A program made the position numbers and the translations under genes. Of a DNA stretch of 64,000 nucleotides, positions 34,541 to 43,927 are shown piece after piece. Under the pieces are notes generated by a model. It was not told the DNA's origin. It was given only the letters and a program-made list of their open reading frames with translations, and ran no database searches. Numbering within the stretch: the first letter of the stretch is position 1; each line of letters begins with the position of its first letter. This DNA is from Xanthomonas hortorum (GTDB lineage Bacteria > Pseudomonadota > Gammaproteobacteria > Xanthomonadales > Xanthomonadaceae), in contig NZ_CP101417.1 of the NCBI RefSeq assembly GCF_024339125.1, positions 2,801,001-2,865,000 of the forward strand, read 5' to 3'.

Positions 34541-35443
34541 TCAGGACAGCAGCAGACCACCGGTGGCACCGAATACTTCGCCAGTGACATAGCTGGATTC
34601 CTGCGAAGCCAGGATCACATACAGCGGCGCCATCTCCACCGGCTGGCCAGCACGCTTGAGCGGGGTTTCCGAGCCGAAATCGGGAATCTTCTCCGGCGGT
34701 TGGCCACCGCTGGGTTGCAGTGGGGTCCACACCGGGCCGGGTGCGACCGCGTTGACGCGGATGCCCTTTTCGGCAACCTGCTGGGCCAGGCCCTTGGTGA
34801 AGTTGACGATAGCGGCCTTGGTGGAGGCGTAGTCGATCAGGGTTGCCGAGGGCTGGTAGGACTGGATCGAGCCGGTGTTGATGATGGATGCACCTGGCGG
34901 CAGATGCGGAATGGCCGCCTTGCATAGCCAGAACATCGCGTAGACGTTGGTCCTGTAGGTGGCGTCGAACTGCTCGGTGGTGATGTCGGCGATGTCTTTC
35001 ACCGCGGTCTGCTTGCCGGCGATGTTGACCAGCAGATCCAGCCCGCCAAGTTCCTTGACCGCGCGTGCGACCAGTTCATTGCAGAACGCTTCGTCCTTGA
35101 GATCGCCCGGGATGCTGATGGCGGTGCGGCCTTCGGCCCGGATCAACTTCACCACCTCCGCCGCGTCCTGTTCCTCCTCCGGCAGGTAGTTCAGCACGAT
35201 GTCGGCGCCTTCGCGTGCGTAGGCAATCGCGGTGGCGCGGCCGATGCCCGAATCGGCGCCGGTGATCAGCGCCTTGCGGCCCTTCAGGCGGCCGAAGCCC
35301 TGGTAGCTCTGCTCGCCGTGGTCGGCCTTGGGCTGCAATGCATGGATGGTGCCTGGCGCTTCCTGGGTTTGCTCGGGGAATTTGGGCTGCGGAAATTGGG
35401 TGAGCGGGTTCTGCATTTCGTACTGGTTCTTGGTGCTGGACAT
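34541..35443 (-). CDS. Short-chain dehydrogenase/reductase (YghA-like)
   Basis: This 300-residue SDR has a 40-residue N-terminal extension ([17 protein letters not shown]) typical of the YghA/general-stress subgroup. The Rossmann nucleotide site [16 protein letters not shown] comes next, then the NIAG strand motif, catalytic Ser in [11 protein letters not shown] and the YASTK dyad. The substrate is unknown; related enzymes reduce aldehydes under stress. The final residues GATGGLLLS are usual for the group. It stands alone on the minus strand. Confidence 0.88.
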   Translation of the reverse strand: MSSTKNQYEMQNPLTQFPQPKFPEQTQEAPGTIHALQPKADHGEQSYQGFGRLKGRKALITGADSGIGRATAIAYAREGADIVLNYLPEEEQDAAEVVKLIRAEGRTAISIPGDLKDEAFCNELVARAVKELGGLDLLVNIAGKQTAVKDIADITTEQFDATYRTNVYAMFWLCKAAIPHLPPGASIINTGSIQSYQPSATLIDYASTKAAIVNFTKGLAQQVAEKGIRVNAVAPGPVWTPLQPSGGQPPEKIPDFGSETPLKRAGQPVEMAPLYVILASQESSYVTGEVFGATGGLLLS

Positions 35444-35627
35444 GCACTGGCTCCTGCATTGGGGGATGGCAGGGCCGCAGCGTGCTGCGGCCTGATGCAG
35501 AGCAGTCTGGAAACCACCGCGATGCGTGCGGGTGAAAGAATGTTGTGCATGATGTGAACGCGTCAGGCAGATCGCATGCGAGCGAGGCTGCAGCGCCGTG
35601 CATGCACATTACGACCGGAGAACAGCA

Positions 35628-36335
35628 ATGCAGTGTGTGGGAATCGATGGCGCCGGCAGCGGTTGGTTGGCGGTGTGGGAGGCAGACGATGGGCTGCAAT
35701 TTGCCTGTTATCCGACAGTTGGCGCCTTGGCGAGCGCACTGCGCCACATCGATGTGCTCGGCGTGGATATTCCGATCGGCTTGAGCGAGCACGCGCCCCG
35801 CGCTGCGGATGCGCAGGCGCGGCGCTTTGTGGGCGGCAGACGCGCATGCAGCATCTTTGCCGCGCCGCTGCGCGGGATGTTGCATGCAAGCACGCAGGTG
35901 GAAGCCTCTGCGTTGCATCGGGTGCTGGATCACGACGGGCAGCGTGGCTTTGGCGTGCAGTCGTTTGCGCTGCTGTCGAAGATTCGCGACTGGGACAGCG
36001 CCTTGCGCGCCGATCCGGTATGGGCGGAGCGCGTATTCGAGGTGCACCCGGAAGTGTCGTTCGCCGCGCTCGCTGGCGGTCAGGGCCTGACGGCGGGAAA
36101 GAAGAGCAGTGCGGGCCACCAACAGCGAGCCGCCTTGCTGGGCCAGTGCTACGGCGCAAGGCAAGTCGCCGCATTGCTGGAGCGCGTGCCGCGTGCGCTG
36201 GCCAAGCCGGACGATGTGCTGGATGCCTTGGTGGCCTGCTGGAGTGTGCAGCGCATTGCCGCAGGCAGCGCCGGCAGCTTGCCGGCCGTGGTGGAGCGGG
36301 ATGCCTGCGGATTGCGCATGGGCATCCACTACTGA
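35628..36335 (+). CDS. DUF429 family protein
   Basis: This 235-residue protein fits DUF429, which has an RNase H-like fold: it starts with CVGIDGAGSGWLAVW. DVLGVDIPIGLS carries the second acidic strand, and EVHPEVSFAAL and KPDDVLDALVACW the later conserved parts. Function is not known; a nuclease-like role has been suggested from the fold. The ATG at 35628 is chosen for its GGAG ribosome-binding site and the immediate start of the domain. It converges with the GH92 gene. Confidence 0.85.
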   Translation: MQCVGIDGAGSGWLAVWEADDGLQFACYPTVGALASALRHIDVLGVDIPIGLSEHAPRAADAQARRFVGGRRACSIFAAPLRGMLHASTQVEASALHRVLDHDGQRGFGVQSFALLSKIRDWDSALRADPVWAERVFEVHPEVSFAALAGGQGLTAGKKSSAGHQQRAALLGQCYGARQVAALLERVPRALAKPDDVLDALVACWSVQRIAAGSAGSLPAVVERDACGLRMGIHY

Positions 36336-36336
36336 C

Positions 36337-38691
36337 TCAGTGCGTCTGGGTGGACATCGAATACGGCCGCTGTGCGGGGTCGGTGGCCCATTGCTGATTC
36401 GGCGTTGCCTGCATGCGAAAGCGCAGCTCGCCGCCGGCTTGAATCTGCTCGTGGGTGAGGTAGGCGCGGGTCAGTGGTTGGCCGTTGAGGGTAGCGCTGC
36501 CGATATAGGCGCGCGTTTTGCTCAATCCCTCGGCGATCACGCTGAAGCGCTTGCCGTTGGGCAGGTTGAGCGTGACGTGCGGCAGGAACGGGCGTCCGAT
36601 GATGTATTGGTTGCTGCCTGGCGCGACCGGATAAAAACCCAGCGTGGTGAACACGTACCACGCCGACATCTGGCCTAGGTCATCGTTGCCGGCCAGCCCT
36701 TCCGGGCCGGCGTGGTATTGGCTGTCCATGATCTGGGTCAGCCGCGCCTGGGTGCGCCAGGGCTGGCCGGCGTAGGCATACAGATAGGCGACATGGTGGC
36801 TGGGCTCGTTGCCGTGCGCATACCAGCCGATCAGGCCGGTGATGTCTTCCATGTGCTCGAACACCTTGGGGTCGACCTTGGCATCGAACACCGCATCCAG
36901 GCGCGCCAGCAGTTTGTCGTCGCCGCCATGCGCGGCTGCCAGCCCGGCGACGTCCTGCGGCACGTACCACGAGTACTGCCAGGCATTGCCTTCGGTGTAG
37001 TCGCTGCCATAGCCGCTGGCGGATGGATCGAACGGTTCGCGGAAGTTGCCGGCGCGGGTGCGCGCGCGCATGTAGCCAGTAGCGGGATCGAAGGCGTGTT
37101 TCCAGTTGCTGGCGCGCTTGCTGAATTCTGCGGCGATGGCGGGCTTGCCGAGCCTGTCGGCCATGCGCGCGATGGTCCAGTCGTCGAAGGCATATTCCAG
37201 CGTCTTGGAGGCGGCTTCGCCTTCTTCGTCGATGGGCACATAGCCCAGCTCGCGGTACTGCGCGATACCGTCGTAGGGGCCGTAGTTGGCGCTGGCGACC
37301 ATGGCCTCCAGCGCTTCGTTGGCATCGAAGCCGCCGATGCCTTTCATGTAGGCATCGGCAATCACCGGCACCGCGTGGTAGCCGATCATGCACCAGGTTT
37401 CCAGGCCGTGGAACGCCCAGACGGGGAGGATGCCGTAGGCGCTTTCGCGGCGCGAGGCGAGCAGGGAATTGACTACATCGCTAGTGCGTTGCGGCGGTTG
37501 CACCAAGGTGAGCAGCGGATGCAGGGCGCGGTAGGTGTCCCACAGCGAGAAGGTGGAGTAGTTGGTCCAGCCCTTGGCCTGATGCACGGCATTGTCCGGC
37601 CCGCGGTACTGGCCATCGCTGTCCATGAAGAGTGTGGGACCGAGCAGGGTGTGATACAGCGCGGTGTAGAGCTGGGTGCGTTGTTGCGGCGTGCCCTGCG
37701 CATCGATCGCCGACAGCGCCTGCGTCCATTGCGCGCGTGCATCGGCGCGTACGCGGTCGAAATCGAAGTCGGGTACTTCGGCCTGCAGATTGGCGATGGC
37801 GCCAGCTTCGCTGACCGGCGACAGCGCCACGGTGACCACCAGCGGGGTGCCGTCGTTTGCGACATCGAACACGCCCACCAGTTGCCGGCCTTCGATCTGT
37901 GCGCGCTGCGCGGGGTTCTTCTCGCCCGGCGGCGGAAAGCCCTTGTACGGGATGTCCTGCTCGGTGTCATGCAATTGCGTGGCGGTGAGCGGGCGCGAAA
38001 AACGCATGGCGAAATACAACTGCCGGCCCGGCGCCCAGCCGCGGGTTTCGCGAAAGCCGGTGACGGTGCCATCGCCGCGCACGCGCAGCCGCGACCACTG
38101 CACCTTGCCTGGGTAGTCGTACAGGCTGGTGCGCATGTCTACCAGTACGTGCGCCGGCTTGCCCTTGGGGAAGGCATAGCGATGCACGCCCACGCGCGTG
38201 CTGGCGGTGAGTTCGGCGCGGATAGCGCGGTCTTTCAGCGTCACCGCGTAATACCCGGGCTGCGCCTGCTCGCTGGCATGGTCGAACTGCGCGGTGTAGC
38301 CGCTGCCGGGTGTAGCGATATCGCCGCGTTCGAGTTTGACCTCGCCGGTTTGCGGCATCAGCAAGATATCGCCCAGGTCCGAATGCCCGGAGCCGGAAAA
38401 GTGCGTATGCGAGAAACCGACAATCGTGCTGTCGTCATGCCGGTAACCGGCGGCCCAGCCATAGGCCTCCTTGCGTGGTTTGATCTGCGTGTCCGGGCTC
38501 AGCTGCACCATGCCGAACGGCACCGTGGCGCCGGGATAGGTGTGACCTTCGCCACCGGTGCCGATAAACGGGTCCACCGCCTGGAAGCCAGCGTCTGCAA
38601 CGCGTGGCGCAGCGATGCCGGCAGACGTGGCGAGGGTGGCAAACAGCGCCAGCCAGCGCAGAAGAGACAAGGCGATCGACCGATGCTGCAT
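36337..38691 (-). CDS. Glycoside hydrolase family 92 alpha-mannosidase
   Basis: This enzyme of 784 residues has a signal peptide (MQHRSIALSLLRWLALFATL...). GH92 domain motifs follow: VDPFIGTGGEGHTYPGA at the mature N-terminus, SHTHFSGSG, GPTLFMDSDG, the catalytic-site segment SLWDTYRALHPL, GNAWQYSWYVPQD with the general acid region, and NDDLGQMSAWYVF near the end. GH92 enzymes are calcium-dependent exo-alpha-mannosidases that trim host N-glycans. In Xanthomonas they help use plant glycoproteins. I moved the start from an in-frame codon at 38820 to 38691, which gives the signal peptide. The protein would be periplasmic or exported. Confidence 0.93.
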   Translation of the reverse strand: MQHRSIALSLLRWLALFATLATSAGIAAPRVADAGFQAVDPFIGTGGEGHTYPGATVPFGMVQLSPDTQIKPRKEAYGWAAGYRHDDSTIVGFSHTHFSGSGHSDLGDILLMPQTGEVKLERGDIATPGSGYTAQFDHASEQAQPGYYAVTLKDRAIRAELTASTRVGVHRYAFPKGKPAHVLVDMRTSLYDYPGKVQWSRLRVRGDGTVTGFRETRGWAPGRQLYFAMRFSRPLTATQLHDTEQDIPYKGFPPPGEKNPAQRAQIEGRQLVGVFDVANDGTPLVVTVALSPVSEAGAIANLQAEVPDFDFDRVRADARAQWTQALSAIDAQGTPQQRTQLYTALYHTLLGPTLFMDSDGQYRGPDNAVHQAKGWTNYSTFSLWDTYRALHPLLTLVQPPQRTSDVVNSLLASRRESAYGILPVWAFHGLETWCMIGYHAVPVIADAYMKGIGGFDANEALEAMVASANYGPYDGIAQYRELGYVPIDEEGEAASKTLEYAFDDWTIARMADRLGKPAIAAEFSKRASNWKHAFDPATGYMRARTRAGNFREPFDPSASGYGSDYTEGNAWQYSWYVPQDVAGLAAAHGGDDKLLARLDAVFDAKVDPKVFEHMEDITGLIGWYAHGNEPSHHVAYLYAYAGQPWRTQARLTQIMDSQYHAGPEGLAGNDDLGQMSAWYVFTTLGFYPVAPGSNQYIIGRPFLPHVTLNLPNGKRFSVIAEGLSKTRAYIGSATLNGQPLTRAYLTHEQIQAGGELRFRMQATPNQQWATDPAQRPYSMSTQTH

Positions 38692-38864
38692 GCGGAAGGT
38701 TCCAAGCGGATGCAGCGCCGGACCGTAGCACAGCTGTCGGGCCTGATCGCGTGGCATCGTGCGCCTGCATCGTTGAGCTCGCTGGTCTGCACACAACGCG
38801 GTTGCCAAAGAAGAACTCAAAGCCGTACTGCTGAAATCGCGCAGACCGCCCGCATATCACGCAG

Positions 38865-39494
38865 ATGGATCTGTTCGACGCTCCTTCCATGCCCTTGCAG
38901 GTGCTGCACGATGCCGAGGGTGGCGTGCGCTATTGGCCGCAGCTGCTGACGCCTTCGCTGGCGCAGGAATGCTTCGCCGCATTGCGTGAGGCAACCGACT
39001 GGCGCAGCCAACACCGCGAGATGTACGACCGCATCGTCGCGGTGCCGCGCATGCTTGCCTCGTATCGGCTGGATGCACCGCTGCCGCCGGGGTTGCCATT
39101 GCACACGCTGCTCGCGGCAGTGCAGGCCGTGCTGCCCGCGCCGTACAACGCCGTGGGGCTGAATCTGTATCGCGATGGCCGCGACAGTGTGGCAATGCAT
39201 CACGACAAACTACAGACGCTGCTGGCGCCGCACCCGATTGCCTTGATCTCGTTGGGCGCGCCGCGCCGGATGCAGTTGCGGGTAAAAGACGGCAGCACAC
39301 GTGCGATGGGTGTGGACCTGGCGTCCGGGAGCCTGCTGGCAATGAGCCATGCCTCGCAAGTCACCCACGAACACGGCATTCCCAAGACGGCCCGTGCGGT
39401 GGGCGAGCGCATCAGTGTGGTGTTGCGTGTGCGCCCGGCCGAGCGCATGGCTGCCGGGCAGCACGGCCCACATTGGGAGCCGGCGCAGAGATAG
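38865..39494 (+). CDS. AlkB-like alpha-ketoglutarate-dependent dioxygenase
   Basis: This 209-residue protein has the AlkB fold markers. GLNLYRDGRDSVAMHHDK contains the first iron ligands (HxD near residues 112-114). The distal His is in VTHEHGIPK, and the 2-oxoglutarate-binding Arg is in GERISVVLRVR. It probably removes methyl groups from DNA or RNA bases. It is not close enough in its N-terminus to call it alkB itself. It stands alone, with no ada gene next to it. Confidence 0.88.
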   Translation: MDLFDAPSMPLQVLHDAEGGVRYWPQLLTPSLAQECFAALREATDWRSQHREMYDRIVAVPRMLASYRLDAPLPPGLPLHTLLAAVQAVLPAPYNAVGLNLYRDGRDSVAMHHDKLQTLLAPHPIALISLGAPRRMQLRVKDGSTRAMGVDLASGSLLAMSHASQVTHEHGIPKTARAVGERISVVLRVRPAERMAAGQHGPHWEPAQR

Positions 39495-39707
39495 TGCGCA
39501 CGGTTGCGGTTGATTGCTGCGTTGAGTTCGGTAGCGCGCCACTGGCCCGGTTCCTCCGCAAACGCTGCGCATGTCCTTGCACGGCAGCAGCTCTTGTTCG
39601 CGTGCGCGTGTGCCGCGTGTCATCGCCGGTCTTGCGCATTCGGGTGATTGCCATCGCCCTCACGGCTGGCCATGCTTGCATGCAGTCCCCCTCAGCGTCG
39701 CCATCCC

Positions 39708-41417
39708 ATGTCCCTGGCCGATACCCGCCACCATCAGATGTTTCCCGAGCTGGACTCGGGCCAATTGGCGATCACGCGGCGTTTTGCCAGCGGGCCGGCG
39801 CAGCGTTTCGATGCGGGCGAGACCGTGTTCGAGGTCGGCGATGCGCATGCGCCGGTGTGGGTGGTGCTGCAAGGCGCCATCGAGGTGGTGCGCCGCGATG
39901 GGTTGGGTAACGAAAAGCCCATCACCTTGCATACGCCAGGCCAGTTCACCGGTGAGGTGAGCCAACTGGCCGGGCGCGCGTCGCTGGCCGGCGGACGCGC
40001 CGGGCCGGAAGGTTGCCTGGCATTGCCCTTCGACACCGCACATTTGCGCGCCTTATTGATCAGCTCGGTGGAAGTGGGCGAGGTGGTGATGCGCGCGTTG
40101 ATCCTGCGCCGCGTGGGTTTGATCGAAGGCGATGCCTCGGGGTCGGTGTTGATCGGCGAACCGGACGACCCGCATCTGACCCGTTTGCAGGGCTTTTTGA
40201 CCCGCAATGGCTACCCCAACACGGTGATGGATGTCTCCGATGAGGAAGGCCGCGCGTTGGTCGAGCGGTTGGGCATCCAGGAGCACGATTTGCCGGTGAT
40301 GGTGTGTCCCAGCGGGCGCGTGTTGCGCCAGCCCAGCGATACCGAAGCCGCGCATTGCCTGGGCATGACCCCGGAGATCGACCCGGACAAGCGCTACGAC
40401 GTGGCGATTGTCGGTGCCGGGCCGGCCGGCCTGGCCACCGCGGTGTATGCCGCCTCCGAAGGCTTGTCGGTGATGGTGCTGGACCAGCGTGCCATCGGCG
40501 GGCAGGCGGGTGCATCGGCACGCATCGAAAATTATCTGGGTTTTCCGACCGGGATTTCCGGCCAGGCCCTGGCCGGGCGCGCCTATAACCAGGCGCTGAA
40601 ATTCGGCGCCGAACTGGCGATCCCGATCGAGGCCGGCACGCTGGAATGCGGGCGCGAAGACGGTGCGCTGAAGCTGGATCTTGCCGATGGCAAGCAGCTG
40701 CTGGCCAGCACCGTGGTGATCGCCTCAGGTGCGCGGTACCGGCGCCCCGAAATCGAAGGACTGGACCGTTTCGAAGGCCACGGGGTCTCGTACTGGGCCT
40801 CGCCGGTGGAAGCGCGGCTGTGCGAGGGCGGGGTGGTGGCGCTGGTGGGCGGTGGCAATTCGGCCGGCCAGGCGGTGGCGTTTCTGGCACCGCGGGTGAA
40901 GCAGCTGCACCTGATCATTCGAGGCGAAGGCCTGGAATCGTCGATGTCGCAATACCTGATCGAACGCATCGGGGCGTTGCCGAATGTGCAACTGCATACC
41001 GGCACCGAAGTGTCCGCACTGGAAGGCGACCCGGAGCGCGGTCTGCAGGCGGCGGTGTTGCGCACGCGCGCCGATCGGCAGACCACGCATGTGGAACTGC
41101 GGCATCTGTTTCTGTTTGTCGGTGCCGACCCCAACACCGGTTGGTTGCAGCAGTGCGTGGAGACCGATGCGCGCGGATTCGTCATCACCGGCACCACGCG
41201 CGGCGATGGTGTGCCGGCGTGCCTGCCGCTGGAAACCAATCGCCCGGGCGTGTTCGCCATCGGCGATGTGCGCGCCGGCTCGGTCAAGCGTGTGGCGGCC
41301 GCAGTGGGCGAGGGCGCTGCAGTGGTGGCGCAGATTCACCAGTACCTTGCGCACCAGGCCAACCCGGTGCCGGAGTCCGAACTTGCCACTGCCGCCCAGG
41401 AGTCCGCCACATCATGA
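39708..41417 (+). CDS. cNMP-binding domain/thioredoxin-reductase-like FAD enzyme without CxxC
   Basis: This is a 569-residue fusion. Residues 15-135 form a cyclic-nucleotide-binding-type domain (VWVVLQGAIEVVRRDG, GQFTGEVSQLAG). 150-220 is a small glutaredoxin-like region with VSDEEGRALVERLGIQEHDLP. 230-555 is a thioredoxin-reductase-like core with FAD site IVGAGPAGLATAVYA (about 236), NADPH site VGGGNSAGQA (about 381) and the ending IGDVRAGSVKRVAAAVGEG. Where true thioredoxin reductases have CxxC, this one reads SYWASPVEA (about 362), so it cannot pass electrons through that disulfide. I chose MSLADTR at 39708 as start. It overlaps the next gene as ATGA. Confidence 0.88.
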   Translation: MSLADTRHHQMFPELDSGQLAITRRFASGPAQRFDAGETVFEVGDAHAPVWVVLQGAIEVVRRDGLGNEKPITLHTPGQFTGEVSQLAGRASLAGGRAGPEGCLALPFDTAHLRALLISSVEVGEVVMRALILRRVGLIEGDASGSVLIGEPDDPHLTRLQGFLTRNGYPNTVMDVSDEEGRALVERLGIQEHDLPVMVCPSGRVLRQPSDTEAAHCLGMTPEIDPDKRYDVAIVGAGPAGLATAVYAASEGLSVMVLDQRAIGGQAGASARIENYLGFPTGISGQALAGRAYNQALKFGAELAIPIEAGTLECGREDGALKLDLADGKQLLASTVVIASGARYRRPEIEGLDRFEGHGVSYWASPVEARLCEGGVVALVGGGNSAGQAVAFLAPRVKQLHLIIRGEGLESSMSQYLIERIGALPNVQLHTGTEVSALEGDPERGLQAAVLRTRADRQTTHVELRHLFLFVGADPNTGWLQQCVETDARGFVITGTTRGDGVPACLPLETNRPGVFAIGDVRAGSVKRVAAAVGEGAAVVAQIHQYLAHQANPVPESELATAAQESATS

Positions 41418-41719
41418 GTGATCACTGCACGCATACCAGGCAGATTGCCGAGGTCACGCCGAGCGCGCGTGGCTGCGAAGACTGCTTGGCGATCGACAGC
41501 ACCTGGGTGCATCTGCGCCTGTGCCGCAGTTGCGGCCATGTGGGCTGCTGCGATGATTCGCCGCACAAACACGCCACTGCGCATTACCACGCCACACACC
41601 ACCCCATCATCGAAGGCTACGACCCGCCCGAAGGGTGGGGTTGGTGCTATGTGGACGAGGTGGAAGTGGCGTTGCCGGATCAGACGCCGCAGCTGGGGCC
41701 GATTCCGCGGTATGTGTGA
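41414..41719 (+). CDS. UBP-type zinc finger domain protein
   Basis: This 101-residue protein consists of one ZnF-UBP domain. Cys/His ligands are spread through CTHTRQI, GCEDCLAI, RLCRSCGHVGCCDDS, PHKHATAHYHATHHP. In eukaryotes the fold binds the ubiquitin C-terminus, but bacterial versions are common and their partner is unknown. It starts within the stop codon of the cNMP/thioredoxin-reductase-like gene. That pairing is regular enough to suggest that the two proteins work together. Confidence 0.9.
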   Translation: MSDHCTHTRQIAEVTPSARGCEDCLAIDSTWVHLRLCRSCGHVGCCDDSPHKHATAHYHATHHPIIEGYDPPEGWGWCYVDEVEVALPDQTPQLGPIPRYV

Positions 41720-41892
41720 TTGGCGTCGCGGGGTGTTTGGCGGGGCGATGGGATCTGGCGCGCCGCCGGGATTCGGGAATTGGGATTGGGGATTCGTAAG
41801 CGCTTGGCTGCCGCGTTTTGATTGCCGTCTTGATTTTTGCTGGCACGTTGGATTGACCCGCTAATTCAATGCATCCCGGCGCCTGTGCGCAG

Positions 41893-42639
41893 TTACTCCG
41901 GCCAATGCACCTGCGGCAACACACTGATCTGCGGGCGGGCGAACAGATAGCCTTGTTGCAGGTGGATACCCATATCGCGCAAGGCGCGGTATTCGTCGGG
42001 GTGTTCGATGCCTTCGGCAATCACGGCGATGCCGAGTTCTTCGCACATGCGGGTGGTGTGGCGCACGATTGACTGGCGGCTGCGGTCGGCGTCGATGCCG
42101 CGCACCAGCGCGATGTCCAGCTTGAGCAGGTCGGGCTGGAAGTCGGCGAGCAGGCCGAGCCCGGAATAACCGGCGCCGAAGTCGTCGATGGCGGTCTTCA
42201 GGCCGCGCGCTTGATAGGTGCGCATGATGTCGAGCAGATGCGCCGGCTCGGCCAGGTGCTCCTGTTCGCTGACTTCGAAAATGATGGCGTCCAGCGGCCA
42301 GCCGTATTGCTCGGTGGCCGAGAGCGTGGCGCGCAGGCAGTGCTCGGGGTTGTAGACCGCATTGGGCATGAAGTTGATCGACAACAAGGCCGGCAGTGCG
42401 ATCTGCGCGGCGCATTCGATCGCCTTGATGCGGCAGGCCTGATCGAAGGCGTAGCGGTTGCGCTCATCCACTGCGGCCAGGATGCTGCCGGCCGATTCGC
42501 CGTTAACGCCGCGCACCAGCGCTTCGCCGGCATAGACCGTGCGTGTGGACACATCGACGATGGGCTGGAACGCCATGGTGATGGCGGTGGGGAAGTCCTG
42601 GCCATCGCGGCAGGCATTGCAAACGGGAAGGGGCGGCAT
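41893..42639 (-). CDS. EAL-domain protein (c-di-GMP phosphodiesterase)
   Basis: This 248-residue single-domain EAL protein has the signature GEALVRG, the NFMPNAVYNPEHC metal site region, SEQEHL, IDDFGAGYSGL (loop 6 motif), LKLDIALV, and EGIEHPDEY. The catalytic residues are mostly in place (EAL as EALVR, DDFG, KLD, EGIE), so activity is likely. The N-terminus has a CNAC pair and no sensor domain. It would hydrolyse cyclic di-GMP in the cytoplasm. It is divergent from the HD gene. Confidence 0.9.
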   Translation of the reverse strand: MPPLPVCNACRDGQDFPTAITMAFQPIVDVSTRTVYAGEALVRGVNGESAGSILAAVDERNRYAFDQACRIKAIECAAQIALPALLSINFMPNAVYNPEHCLRATLSATEQYGWPLDAIIFEVSEQEHLAEPAHLLDIMRTYQARGLKTAIDDFGAGYSGLGLLADFQPDLLKLDIALVRGIDADRSRQSIVRHTTRMCEELGIAVIAEGIEHPDEYRALRDMGIHLQQGYLFARPQISVLPQVHWPE

Positions 42640-42785
42640 GGCTGAGCAATCGTGCGGCGTGGGGAAACTCTAGCGTTATCGACTGCAACAGCGTGTCATT
42701 GAGCCTGCACACATCATCGCGGCGTCCTCACCCTGCGTCTGGGCACGCTCGGCGATAATGCGCCATCGCTCGCATCGGACGCCCC

Positions 42786-43424
42786 ATGACCGCTCTCACC
42801 GAACGTTACGCCCTGGCTGTGGATTACGCGCGCATCGCCCATGCCGGGCAGCTGCGCAAGGGCACGCAAATTCCGTATCTGAGCCATTTGCTGGGCGTGT
42901 CCACGCTGGTGCTGGAATGCGGCGGCGATGAGGAGCAGGCCATTGCCGGGCTGTTGCACGACGTGGTGGAAGACTGCGGCGGCGGCCATGAGGCCTCGAT
43001 CCGCGCGCAGTTCGGCGATACCGTGGCCGACATCGTGATGGCGTGTACCGACGCCACTGCCGAAGACAAGGCCGAGGTGGACAACACCGAGCGCGCACGC
43101 AAACGCGATTGGCGCGAGCGCAAGTTGGCCTACCTGGAGCATCTGCGCAAGACCCCGGAGCGCGCGCTATTGGTATCGGGCTGCGACAAGCTCTATAACG
43201 CGCGCACCATCGTGCAGGACCTGGAAAACCCCGCCGTGGGCCAGGACATCTTCAACGTGTTCACTGCCGGGCGTGAGGGCACGCTGTGGTACTACGGTGA
43301 GCTGGAAGCCATCTTCCGCACGCGCGATGCGGCTACCGCACGGCTGTTCAGTGGCGTGGTGGCGCGCATGCAGGCATTGGCCGATACCGGCGAGCAGCCG
43401 GTGCCGGCGCATGCGTTGGGGTGA
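42786..43424 (+). CDS. HD-domain phosphohydrolase
   Basis: This 212-residue protein has an HD fold: HAGQLRKGTQIPYLSHLLGV, the LLHDVVEDCGG motif giving the His-Asp metal pair, and SGCDKLYNARTIVQDL as the C-terminal Asp-containing motif. The arrangement is that of the RelA/SpoT-type hydrolase domain standing alone, like small alarmone hydrolases, but the substrate is not certain. It ends in front of a tandem repeat array. Confidence 0.86.
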   Translation: MTALTERYALAVDYARIAHAGQLRKGTQIPYLSHLLGVSTLVLECGGDEEQAIAGLLHDVVEDCGGGHEASIRAQFGDTVADIVMACTDATAEDKAEVDNTERARKRDWRERKLAYLEHLRKTPERALLVSGCDKLYNARTIVQDLENPAVGQDIFNVFTAGREGTLWYYGELEAIFRTRDAATARLFSGVVARMQALADTGEQPVPAHALG

Positions 43425-43449
43425 TCGCGTTGTAGAGCGGCTGATCTGC

Positions 43450-43803
43450 GGGTTTGCTGCAGGGCCCTTGCCGTCCCACCATCGCGGGGCACGCCGCAAG
43501 TACGCCCTTGTAGCGTCATCGGTACGTTGGTTTGCGGCTGATTGCGGGTTTGCTGCAGGGTCCTTGCCGGCCCACCATCGCGGGACACGCCGCAAGTACG
43601 TCCTTGTAGCGTCATCGGCACGTTGGTTCGCGGCTGATCTGCGGGTTTGCTGCAGGGCCCTTGCCCGCCCACCGTCGCGGGACACGCCGCAAGTACGTCC
43701 GTGTAGCGTCATCGGCACGTTGGTTCGCGCCTGATCTGCGGATTTGCTGCAGGGCCCTTGCCCGCCCACCATCGCGGGACACGCCGCAAGTACGTCCGTG
43801 TAG
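43450..43803 (+). repeat. Tandem array of four palindrome half-units
   Basis: Units start at 43450, 43546, 43643 and 43740 (periods 96, 97, 97). Each begins GGGTTTGCTGCAGGGCCCTT or close to it, carries the left arm and core of the type A palindrome up to TACGTCCGTGTAG, and ends with CGTCATCGGCACGTTGGTTC. The fourth is the left half of the palindrome interrupted by the IS110 element. Confidence 0.9.
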
Positions 43804-43871
43804 CAACTGTGTTGATCAGGACCTCAACCCGCGACCTTTGAGCGGTTTCCTTCAGGCGCGTTCATCGGTAG

Positions 43872-43900
43872 GTGCCGGCCGCTGGCCGGCACGCTTTTTT
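43872..43900 (+). terminator. Terminator-like hairpin in the IS110 right end
   Basis: GTGCCGGCC and GGCCGGCAC form a 9-bp stem around GCT, followed by GC and six T on the plus strand. It could stop outside transcription entering the element. Confidence 0.75.
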
Positions 43901-43927
43901 GCGTTTGCGCATGGCCGTCAAATGCGC

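Noticed and set aside
36712-38949. Long plus-strand ORF of about 745 codons opposite the GH92 gene
   Set aside because: It mirrors the codon periodicity of GH92, has no recognisable domain or ribosome-binding site, and GH92 is unmistakable on the other strand.
43450-43803. CRISPR array
   Set aside because: Units are about 96 bp with no constant short repeat plus variable spacers; the whole unit repeats, and it belongs to the palindrome family.
43804-43870. tRNA-like sequence (CCTCAACCCGCGACCT)
   Set aside because: It resembles a T-arm for a few bases only; no acceptor stem or anticodon arm can be formed. It is the end of the IS110 element.
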